From: Nannocystis bainbridge
GTDB lineage: Bacteria > Myxococcota_A > Polyangia > Nannocystales > Nannocystaceae
Assembly: GCF_028368995.1 (NCBI RefSeq)
Contig: NZ_JAQNDL010000003.1
Coordinates: 124,001-188,000, forward strand
Length of the DNA stretch: 64,000 nt
Direction of reading: 5' to 3'
Part shown: one piece after another, positions 8,232 to 19,878 of the stretch
How positions within the stretch are numbered: the stretch's first letter is position 1
Layout: every line of letters begins with the position of its first letter
The notes under the pieces: generated by a model
Database searches by the model: none
Seen by the model: the letters and a program-made list of their open reading frames with translations, nothing else
What the model was told of the DNA's origin: nothing
Position numbers and translations under genes: made by a program

Positions 8232-8738
8232 CGGGCCTGCATACTAGAGTCCGCTACGAATTGTTCCGGGCGCAGGGTGCTGCGCGGGCACCTGTGCTTT
8301 AAAATTTCCTGGGACATATGACGCCCGGACGAGCATGGTCGCCGAGGTGGATGTATCTCGTGGCCAATCGTAGTGGCTAAATGCCAGCGTCCGGCGTTGC
8401 GACAAATGACGGGCTTACCCAGCTTGTCAATTTCGTCTGCGCGATCGAGGCTCTCGCAATGGGTGTAAGACGGCATCGATCGCGAACGCGGGGCCAGGGT
8501 GAAAAGCAGCGCATCCTGGAGAAGCCGTGGGGCGAATTCGCGGCCGCGACCCTCGATGTCTGCTCGTGCAGGGCCCGGCGCGGTCCTGCACCCGGTTGAG
8601 CTCCCCGCTCGCCTCCCGCCGGGCCGCCACCGCAGGTGTGGTAGGCTCGGCCGGAAAAACGGCCACGGCGGACGTTGCCGACGGCGAGTGTGTAGAATGC
8701 CAAATCACGACAGTCCTTCGACGCGATGGATTCACCGC
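8232..8738. other. Long divergent intergenic region
   Basis: About 500 bp between two divergent genes. It holds the TAGTAT promoter of the membrane protein, an unusually AT-rich patch near 8299-8312 (GCTTTAAAATTTCC), two candidate -10 hexamers for the plus-strand lipoprotein (TAGGCT at 8642, TAGAAT at 8693) and a small GGCCG/CGGCC hairpin at 8649-8664. I see no convincing gene. Confidence 0.5.
8241..8246 (-). promoter_or_regulatory. -10 element of leaderless DoxX-like gene
   Basis: TAGTAT on the minus strand ends 9 bases before the GTG start at 8231. Confidence 0.5.
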
Positions 8739-9545
8739 ATGCGGCCGCGGGCCCGGGCGACCGCCACGACCCTGCTGTTCGCCGGCCTCGCGGCATGCAC
8801 CCCGAAGCCCGTCGCCCCCGTCGTTGCCCCTGTGCCCGCCGACGCGCCTGCGGCCGCGACCGCGCACGCCTCGCCCGCGCCCACGAACACCCCCATGCCC
8901 TCGCACGCCTCGTTATCATTCGACCACGTGATCCTCCCCGCCGGCGGTGAGGTCCGCGTCCTCGACCTCGTGCTCACCGCGATCGAGGTCCGCGAGGAGC
9001 AATACGACCACAAGCCCGGTCACGGCGACGTGCTGGCCGCCACCCTGCACGTCCGCGCGGCCGGCAGCCCCGCGCCGTCGACCCGGGACATGGCCGCCCA
9101 GAGCGACGCCCTCGTCCGGGTCCGCTCCGACGCCGGCGCCGGCGGCACGACCTGGCAGCATTACCGGTTCGTCGTCACGGGCGGCGACCGGAACGCGGTC
9201 GTGCTCGCGGTGACCCCGTTCTCCCGCGCCGGATCGGCCGGCGGCGCGCCCCTCAAGCTCGATGCCCGCGGCGGCATCGGTGCGGCGGCGGGCCTCGCCT
9301 TCACCGTGCTCGAGGTCGTCGAGAAGTTCATGAACGACGGCAACACCATGATGCGCGTGAAGCTGCACGTGCGGCGCGCGGGCACCCCGGCGCCCTCCGC
9401 TGCCGAGCTCGCCGACGAGGATTCGCGGGTGACGCTGACGTCGGACCCGGGCTCCGACACCACCACGTGGAACGGCTTCCGCATCGACTACCTCGGCGGC
9501 TGGCGCGACGAGGTCGAGCTGCGCATCGTGCCACCGGCGAATTGA
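8739..9545 (+). CDS. Lipoprotein with two tandem beta domains, unknown function
   Basis: 268 residues. The start at 8739 gives a compact lipoprotein signal (MRPRARATATTLLFAGLAAC) followed by an Ala/Pro-rich spacer. The body has two similar halves, each with a beta-rich domain ending in a W-x-x-(Y/F)-R motif (WQHYRFVVTGG and WNGFRIDYLGG). The same two-domain design appears in the lipoprotein encoded beside alpha-2-macroglobulin at 35956-36720, so the two are probably paralogues. An upstream in-frame ATG at 8697 would bury the lipobox deeper and was not chosen. No family name can be given. Confidence 0.8.
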   Translation: MRPRARATATTLLFAGLAACTPKPVAPVVAPVPADAPAAATAHASPAPTNTPMPSHASLSFDHVILPAGGEVRVLDLVLTAIEVREEQYDHKPGHGDVLAATLHVRAAGSPAPSTRDMAAQSDALVRVRSDAGAGGTTWQHYRFVVTGGDRNAVVLAVTPFSRAGSAGGAPLKLDARGGIGAAAGLAFTVLEVVEKFMNDGNTMMRVKLHVRRAGTPAPSAAELADEDSRVTLTSDPGSDTTTWNGFRIDYLGGWRDEVELRIVPPAN

Positions 9546-9650
9546 TAGCCCTGCGTCGCGGACCTGGCGATTCCGCAGGCCCGCGAATGCGAATCGGCGC
9601 ATCCCGGAAGCCGCGCGGTTCCGTCCGACCGCGCCGGGGCCCCATGGATC

Positions 9651-9670
9651 GGCTCGCTGCTCAGCGAGCC
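9651..9670. terminator. Hairpin downstream of lipoprotein gene
   Basis: GGCTCGCTG and CAGCGAGCC arms with a 2-base spacer lie about 105 bp after the lipoprotein stop. The rest of the 314-bp gap 9546-9859 shows nothing clear. Confidence 0.4.
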
Positions 9671-9859
9671 CCCGGCCCTCCGCATGCGTCCCCCGATGAT
9701 TCGCTGGCGGACTCCATCGATTACGAGCCTGCCGCGACCGATGATTGGGGTCACCGCTCCTCGCCGCGAGGCCCCAATTGCGGCCGCTACACTGCGACGA
9801 TCGACCCGCGCGAATCGACGCCTTGACGCTATTTGCCGCCCGGTGATAAGGCCGCTGCC

Positions 9860-10966
9860 ATGGCCATGACCCTGCAAAATTGGTGGTTCGTCCTGCCCTC
9901 CCTGACGCTGCTCGCCGCGCCCGCGTGCGGGGGCGACGGCGGCGCCACGACCGGCACCACCGGCACCGACGGCACGACGGAGCCCGGCACGACCGACGGC
10001 ACCACCACCACGGGCAGCACCGGTCAGCCGGGCAACCCGAGCAGCCCGGCCACCAGCGAGACGCCGACCACCGACGGCACCACCCTCGAGCCCACGACCG
10101 CCACCACCGACGAGCCGGCGACCGTGACCACGGAGGAGCCGGGCACCACCACTACCACCGAGCCCGGCACCACCACCAGCGAGCCGGGCACCACTACCGA
10201 CACCACCACCGGCACCACCGGCCCCGTCGAACCTGGCCCTGACCATATCCCCGAGATCCCCGACGACGGCATGCCCTCGTCGGCCCACTTCAAGAAGATC
10301 CCGCTCGGCATGTCCGACGCCACCCAGGGCTTCTGGGAGTACACCCCGCCCGGCTACGGCGGCGGCGAGAAGTACCCGCTGCTGGTGTTCCTGCACGGCA
10401 TCGGCGAGAACGGCAACGGCGACAGCGAGCTCGACAAGGTGCCCAACGGCGGCGGCCCGCCGCGGCTGCAGAAGAACAACCAGTGGGACACCACCCTGCC
10501 GTTCGTCGTGCTCTCGCCGCAGCACCCCGGCGGCGGCTGCCCCGGCCCGGGCGAGATCCACTCGTTCATCGAGTTCGCGATGACGCACTACGACGTGAAC
10601 CCCGCGCGCGTCTACCTCACGGGCCTCAGCTGCGGCGCGATCGGCTCGTGGGGCTACCTCGGCGATTTCCTCGACGAGCAGATCGTGGCGATGGTCCCGA
10701 TCGCCGGCGACGGCAAGGGCGCGTTCAACAAGGCCAAGTGCGAGCTCGGCCGCGTCCCGATCTGGGCCTTCCACGGCGACGCCGACCCGACCGTCAACGT
10801 CAGCGGCACCATCGTCCCGGTGGAGGGCCTGCAGGCCTGCGACCCCAAGCCCGACGTCGAGATGGTGATCTATCCCGGCACCGGCCACGACTCGTGGTCC
10901 AAGACCTACGATCTGTCCGCCGGCCATGACATCTATTCGTGGCTGCTCGAGCGCTACAAGCAATAG
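9860..10966 (+). CDS. Esterase/peptidase-like lipoprotein (alpha/beta hydrolase)
   Basis: 368 residues. The signal peptide ends in a lipobox (AAPACGG), and a roughly 100-residue linker of TTG/TTEPGT repeats follows. The catalytic domain begins near FWEYTPPGYGGGEKYPLLVFLHG, with the nucleophile elbow TGLSCGAIGSW, an acid site HGDADPTVNV and the late His in GTGHDSW. This matches the phospholipase/carboxylesterase-like 'predicted peptidase' group. The ATG at 9860 was preferred to an upstream TTG. It is likely a surface hydrolase of a predator, with unknown substrate. A decayed copy of its last 88 bases lies at 16384-16471. Confidence 0.86.
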   Translation: MAMTLQNWWFVLPSLTLLAAPACGGDGGATTGTTGTDGTTEPGTTDGTTTTGSTGQPGNPSSPATSETPTTDGTTLEPTTATTDEPATVTTEEPGTTTTTEPGTTTSEPGTTTDTTTGTTGPVEPGPDHIPEIPDDGMPSSAHFKKIPLGMSDATQGFWEYTPPGYGGGEKYPLLVFLHGIGENGNGDSELDKVPNGGGPPRLQKNNQWDTTLPFVVLSPQHPGGGCPGPGEIHSFIEFAMTHYDVNPARVYLTGLSCGAIGSWGYLGDFLDEQIVAMVPIAGDGKGAFNKAKCELGRVPIWAFHGDADPTVNVSGTIVPVEGLQACDPKPDVEMVIYPGTGHDSWSKTYDLSAGHDIYSWLLERYKQ

Positions 10967-11091
10967 CCCACCCATGCGCATTGTCCCCGCGCGCCCGCGA
11001 GGGCGCCCGCAGGGCCCTCGGCTCGCCCGACGAACGCCGCGCCTGCGACGTTCTCATCACGATCACCACCCGCGAGGCGAAGGCACTCGAG

Positions 11092-11109
11092 GCTGTCCCC
11101 AAGGACAGC
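11092..11109. repeat. Dispersed GCTGTCC palindrome
   Basis: GCTGTCC and GGACAGC arms with a CCAA loop lie in the gap between the esterase and the convergent fusion gene, 13 bases before the latter's end. Confidence 0.65.
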
Positions 11110-11121
11110 TGGCGCCCTCGC

Positions 11122-12582
11122 CTACGGCGCGCGGCGGGCCGTGACGATCCAGGCGCATGATTCGAAGAGGACCCCCTCGCCGGTCTGGTGCGCGGCGAGG
11201 GTCGCGCGCAGCCTGCCCACTGCGCGCTGCGCCGCCGCCGACTCCATTCGCAGGAGCAGCTCCCGCGTCGAGATGAAGTCGCGCACGAGCTCCACCGCCG
11301 CGGACGCGTCGGGGCCGTAATAAACCGGCTCGCGCACCTCGGCGAAGGCGATGTTGGTGAAGCCAGCGGCGACGAGCAGGGACTCGACCGCGGGCGCATC
11401 GGCGAGCGAGAACGCATCCAGCGACCCTGGCGGCGGCCTGGCGCCCAGCGCCTCCTGGATCGCGGTGGCCCACTCGTTTCGCTCCCGGCTCTGCCACACC
11501 ATCATGACCAGGCGCCCGCCCGGACGCGTCGCGCGGGCGATGTTCTCGAACGCGGCCAGCGGGTCGGCGAAGAACATGGTGCCGAACCGACTGAGGACGA
11601 CGTCGAAGCTGCCCGGTGGCAACACATGGACCTGAGCGTCGCCGCGCTCGTAGGTCGCGTTCTGCACCCCCTCGTCCGCGGTGCGCCGGCGCGCGAGCTC
11701 CAGCAGCTCCGCGGAGACATCGATACCGACCGCGCTCCCGGGTGCCGCCGCCCGGGCCGCGTCGCGCGTGGACTGGCCGCCGCCGCAGCCGATGTCGAGC
11801 ACGCGGTCACCCGGGCGCACCCCCGCCGCCGCGCGCAGCCGCTCGTTGTGACGGCGCAGCTCGGCGTCGTAATGGTCGATGACCCGCAGCCGTGGCCGAC
11901 GCCGACGCCCGGCCTGCTCGAGCAAGCTGGCAAGCTCGACGGGGCGGCTCAGTGCCACACAGTGGCCGGCAGCGATCTCGTCGGGCACGACGCCGAGGCG
12001 CTCGGCCACCACGCGGCGCATGAAGGCGGGCGGGAAGAAGCGATCCTCGGTGCACAGGACGAAGCGGGTCGGCACCTCCGGCAATGCGTCGAGCGGCCAC
12101 GGCGACGCCATCGCGGCCTTCGCCGGGTGCGCACGCTCCTTGCCCATCGCCAGGGTGGCCAGCTCGCGCGGCACGTCGTGGTAGAAGCAGACGTACGGGT
12201 CGTCGCTGCCGGTCACCCCGCCGTCGCGCGCGGCCTGCTCCTCGACCGCCTGCCGGTATCGTGTGTTCTGCCACCAGTCGCGCGGCGCCTCGCCCGGAGC
12301 GGGCACCATCCCGCTCACGAACACCAGAGCATCGACCGGGAGCCGGGCCGCGACCAGCGGGGCCGTGAACCCGCCGAACGACTGGCCCACGACGACCAGG
12401 TCCCTGCGGTCGCCGACGGCGGCGACCACCGCGTCGGCGTAGTCCTCGAGCTCGAGCGAGTCGTCGTCGCCAGGCAGGTCGGGGGCCACCACGTCGTGCC
12501 CGCGCGCCCGCAGCTCGGCCTCGACCAGGTGCCAGTACCAGCCGACGTCGCCGGCGCCGTGAATCAGTACGAAGGTGCTCAT
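11122..12582 (-). CDS. Alpha/beta hydrolase fused to SAM-dependent methyltransferase
   Basis: 486 residues in one uninterrupted frame. Residues 1-225 are an alpha/beta hydrolase of the hydroxynitrile-lyase/methyl-esterase type (FVLIHGAGDVGWYW, nucleophile GQSFGG at Ser68, acid CTEDRFF, His207 in AGHCVAL). After an Arg-rich linker (RRRRPRLR), residues 233-486 are a class I methyltransferase with motif I VLDIGCGGGQ near 261-270, an acidic VGIDVS strand and the VVLSRFGTMFFADP motif. A hydrolase and methyltransferase in one chain suggests linked steps on one small-molecule substrate, for example making and cleaving a methyl ester, but this is inference. A TACCCT hexamer lies 16 bases before the ATG. 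Confidence 0.87.
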   Translation of the reverse strand: MSTFVLIHGAGDVGWYWHLVEAELRARGHDVVAPDLPGDDDSLELEDYADAVVAAVGDRRDLVVVGQSFGGFTAPLVAARLPVDALVFVSGMVPAPGEAPRDWWQNTRYRQAVEEQAARDGGVTGSDDPYVCFYHDVPRELATLAMGKERAHPAKAAMASPWPLDALPEVPTRFVLCTEDRFFPPAFMRRVVAERLGVVPDEIAAGHCVALSRPVELASLLEQAGRRRRPRLRVIDHYDAELRRHNERLRAAAGVRPGDRVLDIGCGGGQSTRDAARAAAPGSAVGIDVSAELLELARRRTADEGVQNATYERGDAQVHVLPPGSFDVVLSRFGTMFFADPLAAFENIARATRPGGRLVMMVWQSRERNEWATAIQEALGARPPPGSLDAFSLADAPAVESLLVAAGFTNIAFAEVREPVYYGPDASAAVELVRDFISTRELLLRMESAAAQRAVGRLRATLAAHQTGEGVLFESCAWIVTARRAP

Positions 12583-12642
12583 GCGATGCCCTCGGCGGAG
12601 GGTAGCGCGTTTCCTGGCGCCCGTGGCGACGACATCCCCAGC

Positions 12643-13329
12643 TCAGGCCGACGGGACGGAGCCGATGACAAACTCGCTGACGTCGCTGTGCTCCTCGCAA
12701 CCGTTCAGGATGGCGCCGACGACCAGGATGTCGTAGTCGCGGCCGCCGGCGCTCAGGCTGCCACGATTACCGCTGGCGATCGTCACCGCAGGACCGTCGG
12801 GGTGGGTGAAGGTGAAAGCATATTCTTGGCGACATTCGCTGCCGCAGCCAGCGGAATCGAGGCTCGCCGACAGCGGGACGAGGTCCTCGCTGGACACGGT
12901 GAGGCCGTTGAATTCCTGGGCGGCGAGCACGAGATCGCCGCTGGCGAGGTCGCGGAGGGCGATAAACATCCCGGCGAGGAAATCGTCGCGCACGATGTCC
13001 AGCTGCACGTCGGTCAGGCCGTCGAGGCCGAGCTTGAAGTCCGCCGGGACCGTCAAATCGAGGGAGACCTGCTTGTCCGCGCACATCATCTCGAGCGAGA
13101 CCTTGCCGGCGGCGTTGGATGCCTTGGTGACGGAGCACTCGTGGCTCCCCGTCAGGTTCATCGCGTCGGTGTACGTGAAGCTGGCGGCCTCGACGGCGGG
13201 ATCGGCAGCCGGACAGGGCTCGAAGGTGTCGGTGTCGGAGGTCGTGTCGCTGTCGGTCCCTTCGCCCTTCGTGGGCGCGCAGGCGGCGAGGAGGGCGAAG
13301 GCGGCGGCGAAGATCGATGTGCGTGCCAT
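12643..13329 (-). CDS. Lipoprotein of unknown function
   Basis: 228 residues. The start at 13329 gives a short lipoprotein signal peptide (MARTSIFAAAFALLAACAP) and a short Asp/Thr linker. The mature domain has several Cys (including CGSEC and CEEHS) and a beta-rich pattern, with no family I recognise. A longer in-frame start upstream would remove the signal peptide from the N-terminus and was rejected. It is 60 bp upstream-adjacent to the hydrolase-methyltransferase gene in the same direction, but a long gap-free operon is not evident. Confidence 0.78.
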   Translation of the reverse strand: MARTSIFAAAFALLAACAPTKGEGTDSDTTSDTDTFEPCPAADPAVEAASFTYTDAMNLTGSHECSVTKASNAAGKVSLEMMCADKQVSLDLTVPADFKLGLDGLTDVQLDIVRDDFLAGMFIALRDLASGDLVLAAQEFNGLTVSSEDLVPLSASLDSAGCGSECRQEYAFTFTHPDGPAVTIASGNRGSLSAGGRDYDILVVGAILNGCEEHSDVSEFVIGSVPSA

Positions 13330-13630
13330 GGTGCCGAAGGCCCTAGCAGCCGGTGTGCCGGCGCAAGTCACCCGGGATTGCAAGTCTTTGCAGTGCCAGT
13401 GCGGACCCGCATGACGGGCCTGTCTCCACGCCGGGGCGCGCGTGTCGCAATTCACGGGCGCAGCGTCGGGGACCGAGAGGCAGCACCCCGATCGCGCGCG
13501 CGACCACCGGTCGACTCTCGACGCGGAGTGAGGCGGACTCAGGGCGACGTCATCATCCACGGGCGCAACGGCAGCTCGCAGGCGCCGTCGCGGGAGTGTT
13601 AGGATGCGCGCCGGCTCGAACTGACGGCCC
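13330..13630. other. Divergent intergenic region
   Basis: About 300 bp between divergent lipoprotein genes. A TAGGAT hexamer at 13600-13605 is a plausible -10 for the plus-strand gene with a short leader. I see nothing else definite. Confidence 0.4.
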
Positions 13631-14869
13631 ATGGACGACACGCACACATCGGCTCGAGGCAGGTTTACGCAGGCAGCTCGGCGGATGCGTGCGAGGTCAA
13701 GTACGGCGGTGCTGCTGGCCTGTATCGGCGCGGCGGGCTGCGACGAGCGACAGGCGGACGCGGCGAAGGCGGAGCCGACGGTCGGTGAAACGGCGGCGCT
13801 CGCGGCGGCGCTCGACGAGGCGGTCGCCAAGGCGATGGCAACGGGCAGCCCCGGGATGGTGGTGGCCGTCGGACGCGGCGACCAGGTCGTGTTCGCCAGG
13901 GCCTACGGTCTCGCGAACCTCGAGGACGAGGTCGCGGTCGCGGTCGACACCGTGTTCCCGATCGCGTCGCTCACCAAGCAATTCACGGCGGCGGCGATCC
14001 TGCTGCTCGTCGAAGAGGGCAAGGTCGGGCTCGACGACCTGCTGTCGCGCTTCGTGCCGGAGGTGCCGCAGGCGCACCGCGTCACGGTCGCGCAGGCGCT
14101 CGTGCAGACGTCCGGGATCGCCGATTACGCGGAAGATCGCGCGGGGGAGCACCTCAAATCGGTGCGCCGCACGCCCGAGGAGATGGCGAGCTGGATCGCC
14201 GGCTTGCAGCCGCCGTTCGCGTTCGAGCCGGGCTCGTCGTGGGGATACAGCAATTCCAACTACGCGCTGCTCGGACTCGTCATCGCGCGCGCGAGCGGCG
14301 AGTCCTATCCGTCGTTCCTGGCCCGGCGCTTGTTCGCGCCGGCGGGTCTGGAGCACACGGCGTTCGACGATCCGGCCGACGTCGTCCCGCGACGAGCGCG
14401 AGGGTATCGCGCCAGCAAGACCGAGCCCGGGCGCTACCACAACGCCGACTGGATCAGCCCGACGATGCCCGGACCGGCGGGAGGACTGCGCTCGACCGCG
14501 GGCGATCTGCTGCGCTGGCACGCGGCGCTGTTCGGCGGGCGGATCCTGGCCCCCTCGAGCCTCGCGCAGATGACAATTCCCGGGCGGCTGGCCGACGGGC
14601 GCACCACGAAGGCGGCGATGCCCGCGCCGATGCAGGCGGCGTGGGGCTCCGACTACGCGATGGGCGTTCTGGTCGGCTCGCCGGACGGACGGGACCGGGT
14701 CTGGCACTCCGGTGACATCGACGGCTTCTCGTCGTGGGCCGCGTATTACCCGGACCGTCGGATCGGCATCGTCATCCTGCAGAACAGCCAGTCGGCGGAG
14801 CGCAACGAGGCGGCGATCGAGCGGATCGTGCTCGACGCCCTCGGAACAGCGCCCCGCGCGGGCGAATGA
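13631..14869 (+). CDS. Beta-lactamase-fold serine hydrolase lipoprotein
   Basis: 412 residues. It belongs to the class C beta-lactamase/esterase family: the catalytic SxxK is SLTK at residues 113-116, the YxN motif is YSN in SSWGYSNSNYALLG, and the third motif is HSG in VWHSGDIDGF. The N-terminus contains a lipobox (LACIGAAGC), so it is exported and lipid-anchored; the ATG at 13685 would give a shorter, more typical signal peptide. Such proteins act as D-aminopeptidases, esterases or peptidoglycan hydrolases, and few are true beta-lactamases. The specific reaction cannot be told. Confidence 0.88.
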   Translation: MDDTHTSARGRFTQAARRMRARSSTAVLLACIGAAGCDERQADAAKAEPTVGETAALAAALDEAVAKAMATGSPGMVVAVGRGDQVVFARAYGLANLEDEVAVAVDTVFPIASLTKQFTAAAILLLVEEGKVGLDDLLSRFVPEVPQAHRVTVAQALVQTSGIADYAEDRAGEHLKSVRRTPEEMASWIAGLQPPFAFEPGSSWGYSNSNYALLGLVIARASGESYPSFLARRLFAPAGLEHTAFDDPADVVPRRARGYRASKTEPGRYHNADWISPTMPGPAGGLRSTAGDLLRWHAALFGGRILAPSSLAQMTIPGRLADGRTTKAAMPAPMQAAWGSDYAMGVLVGSPDGRDRVWHSGDIDGFSSWAAYYPDRRIGIVILQNSQSAERNEAAIERIVLDALGTAPRAGE

Positions 14870-14953
14870 CGGCGCTCGCGTTCGCGGCGGCCGGTGTCGA
14901 GACGGCGCCGGGGTCGGCGGCGCCGACGATGCGACGGCTCGCGGGGCGTGTGG

Positions 14954-14959
14954 TACCCT
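14954..14959 (+). promoter_or_regulatory. -10 element of leaderless kinase gene
   Basis: TACCCT ends 9 bases before the GTG start at 14969. Confidence 0.45.
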
Positions 14960-14968
14960 GCGGCCTTC

Positions 14969-16321
14969 GTGCGAGTTGAAAGCGCCACCGAGCCGCACCC
15001 GCAGCGCAGCGGACGTCCGCTCTCGCCGGGCGACCTCGTCGCCGATCGCTACCGCATCGTCCGGGCGCTCGGGCGCGGCTCCTTCGGGCACACCTACCTC
15101 GCCGTCGACACCGCCGCCGGCGACCGCGAGGTCGCGGTCAAGCAGCTGCGCACCGACGGGGACAGCGGCTGGAAGGCGTTCGAGCTGTTCGAGCGCGAGG
15201 CCGCGGCGCTGCGGTCATTGCGTCACCACGGGATCCCCGAGATCTTCGATCACCGGCGCGAGACCGCCGGCGGCGCGCTGACGGCCTACCTGGTGATGGA
15301 GTACATCGAAGGGGTCTCGCTCGAGCAATGGATCGACGATGGCGCCAGCCTCGACCCGGCCGCGCTGCTGCGGGTGGCGCTCGGCCTGCTCGACATCCTC
15401 GAATACCTGCACGCCCGCGTCCCGCCGGTGCTGCACCGTGACATCAAGCCCGCGAACGTCGTCCTCCGCCCTGACGGCGCGCCGACGCTGGTCGACTTCG
15501 GCGCCGTGCGCACGGTGTTCCGCGCGGCCGAGGAGGGCGGCTCGACGGTGGTCGGAACTTTCGGCTACATGCCGATCGAGCAGACCATGGGTCAGGCCAG
15601 CCCTGCCAGCGACCTGTACGCCGTCGGGGCGACGCTGCTCCACCTGATCACCCGTCGCCCGCCGACGCAGTTCGCCTCGCGCGACGGCGTGATCGAGGTG
15701 CCTGCCGAATTGCCGGGCGGACCCGTCGTGCGCGGGGTGATCGCGCGGCTGCTCGCCCCGATCGCGTCGGCCCGCTATCAGTCGGCGAGGGAGGCCCGCG
15801 AGGCGCTGCTCGCCCCGGTCCTGGGCGCCGCGGCGGCGTCGCAGAGCGTCGCGCTCGCGCCGATCCCCCCGACGACGCTGGCCCTGCCGCCGACCCCCCG
15901 GGCGCTCGCGGGGGAGCTCGGTACCCGCTTCGAACGGGTGACCCTGTCGCCCATCCGCCTGCTGTTCTCCGACCTCCACCCGTCGCAGCCACTCTCGCTG
16001 GCCCAGCGCAGCTTGATGCTGCTGCTCGGGCTGATGTCTCTGGGCATCGCCCCGCTCATCTTCTGGTTCACGTGCCGTGCGCGGCGCACCCGGGCCCACC
16101 CCTTCTTCGTCCACGGCGTGCCGGTGTCCGGGCTCATCTTGCAGGTGCAGAGGACCGAGTGGATCCAGGTCACCTACGAGTTCGTGCACGCCGGCGCCAC
16201 CCATCGCGGCGTCGACACCATCATCCCGGCGGTGGCCGGACGCTGGCAACCCGGCGATGCGATCGAGCTGCTGGTACTGCCCGAGCGCAACCACGACAGC
16301 ATCATCGTCTCCAGCGCCTGA
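14969..16321 (+). CDS. Ser/Thr protein kinase with membrane anchor and DUF3592-like tail
   Basis: 450 residues with a GTG start just after a -10 hexamer. Kinase motifs are complete: Gly loop LGRGSFGHTYLA, VAVKQL lysine, HRDIKPAN with the catalytic Asp near 158, and DFGAVR. The activation loop has VGTFGYMPIEQ. After a Pro/Ala linker comes a transmembrane segment (SLMLLLGLMSLGIAPLIFWF) and a final domain with GVPVSGLILQVQ, TYEFVHAG and a GDAIELLVLPERN end, which resembles DUF3592. It lacks the TPR tail of the other two kinases here. It probably senses or reports an envelope signal; no partner gene is adjacent. Confidence 0.88.
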   Translation: MRVESATEPHPQRSGRPLSPGDLVADRYRIVRALGRGSFGHTYLAVDTAAGDREVAVKQLRTDGDSGWKAFELFEREAAALRSLRHHGIPEIFDHRRETAGGALTAYLVMEYIEGVSLEQWIDDGASLDPAALLRVALGLLDILEYLHARVPPVLHRDIKPANVVLRPDGAPTLVDFGAVRTVFRAAEEGGSTVVGTFGYMPIEQTMGQASPASDLYAVGATLLHLITRRPPTQFASRDGVIEVPAELPGGPVVRGVIARLLAPIASARYQSAREAREALLAPVLGAAAASQSVALAPIPPTTLALPPTPRALAGELGTRFERVTLSPIRLLFSDLHPSQPLSLAQRSLMLLLGLMSLGIAPLIFWFTCRARRTRAHPFFVHGVPVSGLILQVQRTEWIQVTYEFVHAGATHRGVDTIIPAVAGRWQPGDAIELLVLPERNHDSIIVSSA

Positions 16322-16383
16322 CCTCGCATCCGCGACGCGGCTGGTGATTGACGGCCGGCACGGTCCGGCGGACGCTGAACTCC

Positions 16384-16471
16384 GGCACCGGCCACGACTC
16401 GTGGTCCAGGGCCCACGATCTGTCCGTCGGCCACGACATCGATTCACGACCGCTCGATCGCTACGAGCAAT
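16384..16471 (+). pseudogene. Decayed duplicate of esterase C-terminus
   Basis: These 88 bases align without gaps to the last 88 coding bases of the esterase gene (10877-10964), starting with 25 identical bases and with scattered substitutions after that. The translated fragment reads GTGHDSWSRAHDLSVGHDID against GTGHDSWSKTYDLSAGHDIY, and the stop codon is lost. The rest of the gene is missing, so this is a relic of a duplicated esterase locus. Confidence 0.8.
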
Positions 16472-16603
16472 CACTCGCGCCCGCCAATACACATTATCAC
16501 GACACGCCCGCCAGGACGGCCGCGCGCGCCGCATCTGCACCAGCGGAGGCCCGGCGCCGGCCGGCGCGCGTTTTCGTGGTATCGGCCGCGGCCCTCTCGT
16601 GGG

Positions 16604-16609
16604 TATGAT
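16604..16609 (+). promoter_or_regulatory. -10 element of leaderless kinase-TPR gene
   Basis: TATGAT ends 8 bases before the GTG start at 16618. Confidence 0.55.
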
Positions 16610-16617
16610 CGACGGCC

Positions 16618-19557
<2,940 letters not shown>

Positions 19558-19878
19558 CGCTATTTACAGGTGACTCGCTGCGAGTCGAGGGCTGACCTCG
19601 ACCGCGGCGGAGCGAGCCTTCGGCACTCGCTGCGGCGCGCTGCGTCGGCCCGCGGGCCGCGACTCGCCCATCCGCCTCATCGCCCTCGTTTCCCCTTCGG
19701 GTCGCCCCCGAAGCCACGTCGGCCGCGATCTCGCGCATTGCGTCATATGTCCCGAAGGACATCTCGAATCGACGTTCACCGCGCCCGGGTGCGCGCTCGC
19801 CCGTGGGTGCCCGGGGAGACACGTCGACGCACGCATCGGCGGGCAATTGTTCCGCCGCCTGCTGACGCTCTGGTTTGT
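19558..19878. other. Intergenic region with dispersed palindrome
   Basis: About 320 bp. Contains the ATGTCC-CGAA-GGACAT palindrome at 19747-19762; otherwise I see no promoter or gene that I can support. Confidence 0.4.
19747..19762. repeat. Dispersed ATGTCC palindrome
   Basis: ATGTCC and GGACAT arms with a CGAA loop. The identical core and loop recur at 50141-50156. Confidence 0.7.

Noticed and set aside
11188-13602. 804-residue plus-strand frame opposite the fusion gene and lipoprotein
   Set aside because: It spans two unrelated minus-strand genes and their gap and lacks any domain.
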